Shown here: positions 57,432 through 64,000 of the stretch, in pieces
Layout: each line of letters starts with the position of its first letter
Numbering within the stretch: position 1 is the stretch's first letter
DNA from: Lactarius indigo
Taxonomy: Eukaryota; Basidiomycota; Agaricomycetes; Russulales; Russulaceae
Assembly (NCBI GenBank): GCA_025766275.1
Contig: JAFKAC010000046.1
Span: forward strand, 186,001 to 250,000
DNA length: 64,000 nt
Direction: 5' to 3'
Made by a program: the position numbers and the translations under genes
Notes under the pieces: generated by a model
The model's input: the letters and a program-made list of their open reading frames with translations, nothing else
Databases searched by the model: none
Told to the model about the DNA's origin: nothing

Positions 57432-57895
57432 TGTTACGGTTCCCGCATCGGACCCTTACTGTACCGGTTGTGGCTACGGCTGTAAGGTATATTAGTCACG
57501 GACTCGGGGTTTACGGTAGGAGTTAGGCATTGAAGGATGACTCGATCCTAGTACAGGTAGTAGTAGTATTAGGATTGCGGTACTTACGCGATACGTTGGA
57601 CGCTACATTACGGTGACTCATAGCAGCGCTTGAAAGCCTGCTCTTCTTGTATTTAAGGTAGCTGCGGAAGACCAAGATACGCCATCTTGGTCTTCTTCAA
57701 TCGTCACTTCTATTTCTCTTCCATTCTCATCTCTATAAGACGTGCCTTTCATCAAGGAAGGGCCTTGTTCCAGTTCTAGTGTCTGCGTACATCTAGACCC
57801 GCCTTCGAGCCATACGCCTTCGCGCGTGATTAGCTAAGTCATAGAAGTCGCCTTAAGTCGAGCTCAAGTCGAGCTAACGTCGTGACGGCGTTACA
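57432..57895 (+). repeat. 5' LTR of retroelement 4
   Basis: 464 bp, TGTTACGG...GTTACA. The preceding gctag (57427-57431) is the presumed 5-bp target duplication. The LTR relates to that of element 2 (shared start and hairpin). Confidence 0.88.
57650..57694 (+). promoter_or_regulatory. LTR core promoter, start-site hairpin of element 4
   Basis: TATTTAA (57650-57656) is followed 34 bp later by ATCTTGGTCTT (57684-57694), the predicted transcript 5' end. Upstream AAGACCAAGAT (57668-57678) is its perfect inverted repeat with a 5-base loop. Confidence 0.55.
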
Positions 57896-57897
57896 TT

Positions 57898-57908
57898 AAG
57901 ACCAAGAT
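57898..57908 (+). promoter_or_regulatory. Primer-binding site of element 4 (self-priming type)
   Basis: AAGACCAAGAT, two bases after the LTR end, is complementary over 11 nt to 57684-57694. Tf1 uses an 11-nt self-primer of the same kind. Confidence 0.7.
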
Positions 57909-57915
57909 ATCCATT

Positions 57916-59925
57916 GTGGCGACTGTCAACACCAGAGACCAGTGGACGAATTTCCGTCCTTATCATCTAGACCGAAGAGGAGACCGCAACGTACCAACCC
58001 GATTCTTGGGAGCAGCCAGGTGGAGAGACCGAGGAGACGAAACCGGATACTTTGTGGAATTCAACGGACCTACGAGGTTCAGACCTGTTGAGTTCAATTT
58101 TGATCACCTGTGCTGGGTGGAGATTACGTGGAATCCCATAGACCACCGCTGGGACGTCATTAGACCAGCAGGAAGGCAATACCAGTGCGACATCGACGCA
58201 CGCAAGCTCAATTCACGGGCCGACTGGGGTCCTATTGACGGCCAGCTACGAGAACACTCTACTGGAGAAGCAGTCAGCGAGGAAACCGAGGAAGACGAAC
58301 AAAGCGAAGAGAACCGACCCGCGAGTGTCGGGCCTATTGAACAATACACCATCCAACAAGCTGAGTCTCTTCACATCACAGAACCACCAGAAGTCATTCA
58401 CGTACGATCACCGGCAGCAGAGATGGCAACCACCACCATGACGGCCGAAGAAATTATGACTGTTAGGGAACAAGCGGCGCAAGAAGCAGCCGAAGCAATT
58501 AGACAAGAGTCACAGCGGCATCTTATGCCTATTAACCCCGAAACAGGGCATCGTATGACTGCAGACGACGCAGCAATCTTTCGAGCTATTGGACCCGACC
58601 AAGGAGACCCCCCATCAGGGGATGGAGGAAGACGAGGAATGCCACTAGACCCCCCACCAGGATGGGGAGGGCCGCCCGGAGACGACTTCCCCCGATGCCC
58701 AGGGAGAGGAGGAAACCCACCTGACCTCCCGAATAACCCGCCAGCAGGAGGAGAAGGCGGCGGTGGAGGAGGAGGCGGCGGTGGAGGAGGAGGCGGCGGC
58801 GGAGGTGCAGGAGGAGGAGGGCAAGGACATGAAAAACTGACCGGTGAACCTCCCACCATTTTTGACGGTGATCGCACTAAAGTGGATTCATTCCTCACAC
58901 AATGGCATGTCTATTGGGGGATGAACCTCGACACTTCCGTCATGCGCAACGACTACCGACGAAGCCTCCTATTCCTATCCTACATAAAAGGGGTATCAGT
59001 CAGCGAATGGGTACTTTCGTACCTCAAGTGGCTCAACCGGCAAATACAGCGAGGAATAGACCAGCACACGCGCGACCTGTGGAACGCGGTGGCAGAGGGA
59101 TTTAACCAGAGGTTCGTCAATACCCTCGAACGCGAACAAGCTCAAGCGCTTCTTAGAAAAGGGCTCAAGATGGTTGACGGAGATATTGATAAGTACGTCA
59201 ACGAGTTCGAAGAAGCTGCCAGGAAGGCTGGATACCGCCTCAATGACCCCCAAACAATCGACCTCTTCACCAAGGGGCTACCCAAGAAACTTTACAAGAA
59301 GACCTACGATTTAGACGAACCAGAGACGTTCGACGAATGGAAGCGAGCAATGCTCCGTAGGCAACGCAACTACATCCACATCCATGCACGGGTGGATGAG
59401 TACAAAGACAACAAACCCAAAAAGACAGGAAATGCCAGATGGACCGTCCCCCAGAATCTCGCCAACCCATGGGCAATGGACACCTCCGCTGACCGAACCA
59501 AGGCACGGCTGGCAGGGTCGGAAGAGATCGACTATAGCAAACCACCATATACTAACTCACCCCCCTTCCCGCCAAGAGGAGGGCCAGGAGCCCGGGGCCG
59601 AGGAAGGGGAGGGTCGCGACGAGACCTAAGGACAGTGTTATGCTATAACTGCCACGCACCAGGCCATCTCTCACGAAATTGCCCCCATCCTAGGCAGCCG
59701 CGACAGTGGCAACCACAGAACCCCGGACCGTCCAGTGTTCGAATGACGGAAACCGACTACTACACGCAAGAATCGCCGCCAGCCCAGATACAGGCTGCCT
59801 CAACCAGCAAAACAGCCGAAGAACGCGCCAAAGAATGGCTCACCGGGGTTGCAAACGCGCCCGACGAAGTAAAGGACTTGATATTGCAGGATCTGTGGGG
59901 AAAAGAGGGTTTTCGGAGCGCCTGA
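57916..59925 (+). CDS. gag: Gag of element 4
   Basis: 669 residues. The N-terminal part (DRRGDRNVPTRFLG) is unknown. An acidic, Pro-rich middle contains a poly-Gly run (~282-300) encoded by ggc/gga repeats. The capsid-like retrotransposon Gag domain spans ~340-490 (SEWVLSYLKWLNRQ...LWNAVAEGFNQRF...GLPKKLYKKTY). A single CCHC knuckle CYNCHAPGHLSRNC (~576-589) follows an Arg/Gly-rich stretch. It forms the particle that packages element RNA. Starts 8 nt after the primer-binding site. Ends with TGA at 59923; pol is in the -1 frame. Confidence 0.92.
   Translation: MATVNTRDQWTNFRPYHLDRRGDRNVPTRFLGAARWRDRGDETGYFVEFNGPTRFRPVEFNFDHLCWVEITWNPIDHRWDVIRPAGRQYQCDIDARKLNSRADWGPIDGQLREHSTGEAVSEETEEDEQSEENRPASVGPIEQYTIQQAESLHITEPPEVIHVRSPAAEMATTTMTAEEIMTVREQAAQEAAEAIRQESQRHLMPINPETGHRMTADDAAIFRAIGPDQGDPPSGDGGRRGMPLDPPPGWGGPPGDDFPRCPGRGGNPPDLPNNPPAGGEGGGGGGGGGGGGGGGGGAGGGGQGHEKLTGEPPTIFDGDRTKVDSFLTQWHVYWGMNLDTSVMRNDYRRSLLFLSYIKGVSVSEWVLSYLKWLNRQIQRGIDQHTRDLWNAVAEGFNQRFVNTLEREQAQALLRKGLKMVDGDIDKYVNEFEEAARKAGYRLNDPQTIDLFTKGLPKKLYKKTYDLDEPETFDEWKRAMLRRQRNYIHIHARVDEYKDNKPKKTGNARWTVPQNLANPWAMDTSADRTKARLAGSEEIDYSKPPYTNSPPFPPRGGPGARGRGRGGSRRDLRTVLCYNCHAPGHLSRNCPHPRQPRQWQPQNPGPSSVRMTETDYYTQESPPAQIQAASTSKTAEERAKEWLTGVANAPDEVKDLILQDLWGKEGFRSA
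59898..59913 (+). promoter_or_regulatory. Two candidate -1 frameshift heptamers at the gag end
   Basis: In the gag frame the codons read tgG GGA AAA gaG GGT TTT cgg, giving two X-XXY-YYZ heptamers (GGGAAAA at 59898 and GGGTTTT at 59907). The -1 frame is open across the gag stop and continues into pol. Confidence 0.55.
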
Positions 59926-59969
59926 ACCCATCGGCCTGGGTGAGGGCTTTAAATTGTAATTCTGTAATC

Positions 59970-62900
59970 ATGACGTGCTTTCGTTCTCTTCGAATTCCAG
60001 TCTCGATTCGCACGAATTACCGAATGGCCGACATAAAAGCATTGGTGGACTCGGGGGCCACCGACAACTTCATACACCCGAATTTCATCAAAAAAATGGG
60101 TATAGGGATCCAGCCACTGATCCGACCACGAAAGGTCTGGAACATAGACAGTACGGAAAATAAAGCTGGGTCCATCACTCACTTCACCGACCTGGATGTA
60201 TACGCCAACGGATATCACAGGACCATGAGATTCCTCATCACGAATCTTGGAAACGAAGAAGTTGTCCTGGGTTACCCCTGGTTGGCAACCTACGAGCCAA
60301 CTATTAATTGGCGAGACGCGGTCATACATGAAAAGGTCATGCCAGTCGTGATCAGCACTCAGGATAGTCTAGACCGTCACACCGTCATCGTGACCGCTCT
60401 AACTGACGATGAAAAGGAAGCGATAGCCCTCGAACTAGACGAGGAGGACACGTACTTGCGAGCAACTACGTCCACAGAATTGGCCATCCAGGCAAAAGGG
60501 GAGGAGAAACCCGTAGAACTGCCGGCAGTCTACCACGCCTTCCAACAACTTTTCAGCGAAGAAGCATCACAACGATTTCCCCCCGCCAGGCCGTGGGACC
60601 ACGCAATAGACTTCAAGCCGGGTACCCCTTCAGCGATAGACTGCAAAATATACCCACTAACGCAAGAAGAAGAAGGGAAACTCAAGGAATTTCTAGACGA
60701 GAAACTGCAGCAAGGATATCTGCGGCCCTCCATATCCCCGTACGCATCGTCATTCTTCTTTGTCAAAAAGAAGGACGGGAAACTATGCCCTGTGCAGGAC
60801 TATCGCACCATCAATTCGCATACCATACGAAACCAGTACCCACTCCCCCTGATTCAAGACCTCATTTACGACCTCAGTAACGCCCACATCTATACGAAGC
60901 TCGACATCCGCTGGGGATATAATAACATCCGCATACGAGACGGCGATCAGGAAAAGGCGGCCTTCAAGACCAAGTTTGGCCTTTTTGAGCCAACGGTAAT
61001 GTTCTTCGGTCTCACTAACTCGCCGGCAACCTTCCAAACGATGATGAACCACATCTATCGTGACACCATCGCAAAGCACGAAGCCCGCGGTACCGCCATC
61101 CGTGTCTACATGGATGACATCGGCATCGCCACAAGGGAAGGCGCTACGTCCGCTGACCATATAGCCGCGGTGACGGACGTTCTTCATGTCGCTCAGGAAC
61201 ACGACCTCTACTTCAAGCTCGAAAAATGTCTCTTCCACCAACCTCGGATGGATTACCTGGGGGTAATCCTTGAAAAGGGGGTAACGCGTATGGACCCGGT
61301 AAAAGTTCGCGGCATCAGAGACTGGCCGACACCAACCAAGGTCAGGGACGTACGGTCATTTTTGGGTTTCTGTAACTTTTACCGCCTTTTCATCCGAGGT
61401 TTCGCAACCCACGCACGACCACTCAACCGGTTAACAAGGAAAGATGCTGAGTGGAACTGGGGAGACGATGAAGAGCGAGCCTTCAAAACCCTCAAGCGAC
61501 TCGTAACGGAAGAACCAGTACTAGCACATCCCAACTTACAAGACCAGTTCGAACTAGAGGTCGACGCATCAGGATTCGCGGTAGGCACAGTACTCTTACA
61601 AAAGAAAAATGACGGTCGCAAGCATCCTATAGGATACTATTCGGCAACGCTGAACGAAGCGGAGCGAAATTACGACATCTACGACCTAGAACTCCTCGCC
61701 ATTGTCAAAGCCCTTCGCCACTGGAGACCTCTTCTCGCAGGATCTCCGCACAAGATCAAAATATTCTCAGATCACCTAAACCTCCAATACTGGAAAACTC
61801 CGCAGAAGATCAGTCGAAGGGTCGCTCGAGAGGTACTAGAGTTAATGGAGTACGACTTCGAGATCCATCACATCAAAGGGAAGAACAATGGCAGAGCGGA
61901 TGCGCTATCACGACGACCGGACTACGACCAAGGAGAGGGAGACAACCAAGGTGTGGTCGTCTTACCTCCAGAAGTATTCATACGAGCCACTAATGCTGCG
62001 CGTACGTTGGAAACACACCCGATGATGCAACCACCGAGGCGACGACAAGACCCCACCATAATCAAAACTTGGGTCGATGCCCATCGCCTCAAAAAGATAG
62101 AGGGAGAGTGGTACAAGGACGGACGACTGGTAGTCACAGGACCCATGACAGCGTACCGGGCCATCATACAAGACCACCACGACCCACCGGTACACGGACA
62201 TCCTGGGATAAGCAGGACGCAACGGATCGTAGAGCGACACCACTGGTGGCCGAGTATCCGCCGGGACGTGTATGAGTACGTTACAGGATGTGCTGACTGT
62301 CAGCGAATCAAAGTCAATACAAGGCCGACCCGTGCGCCGCTATACCCAATCACCACTATCAAGGATGCCCCTCCCTTCCATACCATTGCCCTTGACTTCA
62401 TCACCAAACTGCCGATCTCACAATCGTACGACAGCATTTTAACCGTCACTGATCATGACTGCAGCAAAGCATCCATATTTATCCCCTGCAACGAGGAAAT
62501 CACAGCAGAGGGGACCGCGATTCTGTACGTCAACCACGTGTTCAAACGGTTTGGATTACCGCGTAAAGTTATCAGTGACCGAGACCCCCGATTTACCTCC
62601 AAATTCACACGAGAAGTATGCTGCATATTGGGCATCCAACAGAACATCTCCACGGCTTATCACCCGCGCACGGATGGGCAGTCGGAACGGACCAATCAGT
62701 GGCTTGAACAATATCTACGATTCTGGGCCAATGAGCGTCAAGATAACTGGGCGGCATATCTCCCGATAGCAGAATTCACTCACAACAATTGGCCCCATGA
62801 ACACACGAAACAATCGCCATTCATGCTTCTGATGGGGTATAACCCGACCGCCGATTGGACGGATAAGCCATCTCCAATCCCAAATGTAGTCACCAGACTG

Positions 62901-64000
62901 ACACAATTAAAGGAGGCACGCCGACTTGCCCAAGACCTTATCAAGAAGGCACAAGACAGCTGGGTTCGGCATAAAGACACTCCACGCTATCAAGTTGGTG
63001 ATCAAGTGTGGCTGGAGGGAAGGCATCTACGGACCAATCAACCGACGGCGAAATTAGCGGCGCGACGCCACAGACCATTTAAAGTGGTACAGGTGATGTC
63101 CCCATACAACTACCGTCTCGAACTTCCCACACAGTGGAACATCCATCCAGTGTTTCACATCGATCTTCTCACGCCATACAAACGTACTGCCTTTCATGGC
63201 GAAAACTTTCCACGACCACCGCCGGATCTTGTGGAAGGAGAGGAGGAATACGAAGTCGAGGCCATTCTAGACTCGCAGCATTTCGGCCGCCGCAAAAAGC
63301 TTCAATACCTCATCAAATGGAAGGGTTATTCGGACTCGGAGAACCAGTGGGTCAACAAAGATGACGTGTTCGCACCAGACGCGATCAAGGCGTATCAAGA
63401 GGGCAGGACGGGTGTGCGATCTCTTAAAAGCCAGCCCATAGACGACCAAGGAGAGTATCCCTCTTACCTCCGATCCATTCAGACGTCTATGCCCTCTTCC
63501 CCTCTCAGACATGTCACCACGGCGATCCTCCTCGACCAAGTCGCACAAGACGCCGCCAACCTCATCGAAGACGACGAAGAAACCGTGGTTCAACAGGTCC
63601 AGCTCACTCCGTACACACCTGCAAACATGCGAGCGGGGCATATCACCGCTCAAGAATGGGCTAATGTCCTACAGAGGTTCCCCAACCCAACTCACCAGCC
63701 CGACGACGAGCAGCAGCATGCCGTCGCTCACATCTTCAGAGACGACAACGGCAATCGAGAACCCATTGCCATTATCCCCCCAGGTGACGACCTTATCGGC
63801 ACGAGGGGAATTCTCCCCGCCGACCGTCCCCTTGAAGACCCAACAGGAGTTAGAAGCAGCGGAGGATTGGCGGAGGATGGCGAAGGAGTGGGCCGACGAA
63901 CAGCTGCGCTTAGCGCAGAAGAGATTGAGCGAGTTGCGGCAGCGCAGGCAGCGCTCCCTCACGACGAGGCTCACGCTGACGACGAGGATTACTACCCGGT
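59970..64000 (+). CDS. pol: Pol polyprotein of element 4 (open to window end)
   Basis: At least 1343 codons from the first ATG (59970), the frame being open further upstream into gag. Order: aspartic protease (LVDSGATDNF, ~25-34), reverse transcriptase with YMDD at ~380, RNase H (ELEVDASGFAVG, ~528), integrase zinc region (VHGHPGISRTQRI...CADCQ, ~741-778), integrase core (ALDFITKLP; SDRDPRFTSKF), chromodomain (YLIKWKGYSDSENQW, ~1094-1143), then an extension shared with element 2 (LRHVTTAILLD, ITAQEWANVLQRFP). It directs reverse transcription and integration; the chromodomain may guide insertion to heterochromatin. It is the counterpart that shows element 2's stop to be a mutation. Confidence 0.93.
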   Translation, partial: MTCFRSLRIPVSIRTNYRMADIKALVDSGATDNFIHPNFIKKMGIGIQPLIRPRKVWNIDSTENKAGSITHFTDLDVYANGYHRTMRFLITNLGNEEVVLGYPWLATYEPTINWRDAVIHEKVMPVVISTQDSLDRHTVIVTALTDDEKEAIALELDEEDTYLRATTSTELAIQAKGEEKPVELPAVYHAFQQLFSEEASQRFPPARPWDHAIDFKPGTPSAIDCKIYPLTQEEEGKLKEFLDEKLQQGYLRPSISPYASSFFFVKKKDGKLCPVQDYRTINSHTIRNQYPLPLIQDLIYDLSNAHIYTKLDIRWGYNNIRIRDGDQEKAAFKTKFGLFEPTVMFFGLTNSPATFQTMMNHIYRDTIAKHEARGTAIRVYMDDIGIATREGATSADHIAAVTDVLHVAQEHDLYFKLEKCLFHQPRMDYLGVILEKGVTRMDPVKVRGIRDWPTPTKVRDVRSFLGFCNFYRLFIRGFATHARPLNRLTRKDAEWNWGDDEERAFKTLKRLVTEEPVLAHPNLQDQFELEVDASGFAVGTVLLQKKNDGRKHPIGYYSATLNEAERNYDIYDLELLAIVKALRHWRPLLAGSPHKIKIFSDHLNLQYWKTPQKISRRVAREVLELMEYDFEIHHIKGKNNGRADALSRRPDYDQGEGDNQGVVVLPPEVFIRATNAARTLETHPMMQPPRRRQDPTIIKTWVDAHRLKKIEGEWYKDGRLVVTGPMTAYRAIIQDHHDPPVHGHPGISRTQRIVERHHWWPSIRRDVYEYVTGCADCQRIKVNTRPTRAPLYPITTIKDAPPFHTIALDFITKLPISQSYDSILTVTDHDCSKASIFIPCNEEITAEGTAILYVNHVFKRFGLPRKVISDRDPRFTSKFTREVCCILGIQQNISTAYHPRTDGQSERTNQWLEQYLRFWANERQDNWAAYLPIAEFTHNNWPHEHTKQSPFMLLMGYNPTADWTDKPSPIPNVVTRLTQLKEARRLAQDLIKKAQDSWVRHKDTPRYQVGDQVWLEGRHLRTNQPTAKLAARRHRPFKVVQVMSPYNYRLELPTQWNIHPVFHIDLLTPYKRTAFHGENFPRPPPDLVEGEEEYEVEAILDSQHFGRRKKLQYLIKWKGYSDSENQWVNKDDVFAPDAIKAYQEGRTGVRSLKSQPIDDQGEYPSYLRSIQTSMPSSPLRHVTTAILLDQVAQDAANLIEDDEETVVQQVQLTPYTPANMRAGHITAQEWANVLQRFPNPTHQPDDEQQHAVAHIFRDDNGNREPIAIIPPGDDLIGTRGILPADRPLEDPTGVRSSGGLAEDGEGVGRRTAALSAEEIERVAAAQAALPHDEAHADDEDYYP
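63511..64000 (+). CDS. Overlapping ORF in a second frame of element 4 (ORF3 candidate, truncated)
   Basis: Starts MSPRRSSS and stays open for at least 163 codons in the +1 frame relative to pol. It contains the charged helix WRRMAKEWADEQL matched by element 2's second frame. See the element 2 counterpart at 47547-48212. Confidence 0.5.
   Translation, partial: MSPRRSSSTKSHKTPPTSSKTTKKPWFNRSSSLRTHLQTCERGISPLKNGLMSYRGSPTQLTSPTTSSSMPSLTSSETTTAIENPLPLSPQVTTLSARGEFSPPTVPLKTQQELEAAEDWRRMAKEWADEQLRLAQKRLSELRQRRQRSLTTRLTLTTRITTR

Larger units (their letters stand above)
57432..64000 (+). mobile_element. Retroelement 4: Ty3/gypsy chromovirus, 3' end outside window
   Basis: Plus-strand element inserted in the 5' LTR of element 3. 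It shows 5' LTR (57432-57895), primer-binding site, gag, and pol open to the last base. No stop or frameshift seen in about 6 kb, so it may be a live autonomous copy. It is the youngest layer of the nest. Confidence 0.93.

Noticed and set aside
58398..58898. Minus-strand Pro-rich ORF
   Set aside because: Antisense of the poly-Gly run of Gag.
1..64000. tRNA or rRNA genes
   Set aside because: I found no convincing A/B-box pair or cloverleaf; a tRNAscan run could overturn this.

Overview
The window is nuclear DNA from a filamentous basidiomycete, most likely a wood-decaying (white-rot type) Agaricomycete. The reasons are genes split by many 47-65 bp introns, a high-potential type laccase, secreted GH3 beta-glucosidases, Goodbye-NACHT-ankyrin STAND proteins and Ty3/gypsy chromoviruses. 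The species cannot be named from the sequence. I rebuilt the spliced genes by hand. In each complete model the exon lengths sum to a whole number of codons, which is the main support for the models.

Left part (1-25.2 kb): a degradative module of a GH3 beta-glucosidase (+) facing a short-chain dehydrogenase (SDR, -) occurs at 1-4.3 kb and again at 17.7-22.4 kb. A third copy at 23.7-25.2 kb keeps the SDR but only the last codons of the GH3 gene. Between the first two copies lie two tandem NLR-like genes (NLR-A 7141-10549, NLR-B 12731-16097). They are separated by a decayed DNA transposon with terminal inverted repeats, whose paralogous empty site is visible downstream of NLR-B. A 16-exon laccase gene (25694-28170, -) follows.

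Middle part (28-44 kb): about 5 kb with only dispersed repeats, then a GDP-fucose O-fucosyltransferase-like type II membrane protein (33063-34881, -), a NUDIX hydrolase (34975-35538, -), and a third, much longer NLR (NLR-C 36973-42147, -). NLR-C has the same exon plan as NLR-A and NLR-B. Among the three, only the exon encoding a 21-bp/heptad coiled-coil repeat and the ankyrin exon differ strongly in length or make-up.

Right part (44.5-64 kb): a nest of four LTR retroelements, each broken at the exact first base of the next LTR. Element 1 is a decayed chromovirus 3' end (-). Element 2 is a chromovirus with one nonsense codon (-). Element 3 is a non-autonomous LTR element (-) with identical LTR copies and one intact 1496-codon ORF; it carries no reverse transcriptase but has a PHO80/Pcl-type cyclin box. 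Element 4 is an apparently intact chromovirus (+) running off the window. Elements 3 and 4 both have a primer-binding site complementary to the predicted 5' end of their own transcript, as in Tf1/sushi-type self-priming. Element 4 has two -1 slippery heptamers just before the gag stop. Elements 2 and 4 share a second reading frame conserved over part of the region after the chromodomain.

The cyclin-carrying, self-priming, recently active element is the most unusual item here. The NLR trio, with its expandable heptad linker and alternating ankyrin repeats, is the second.
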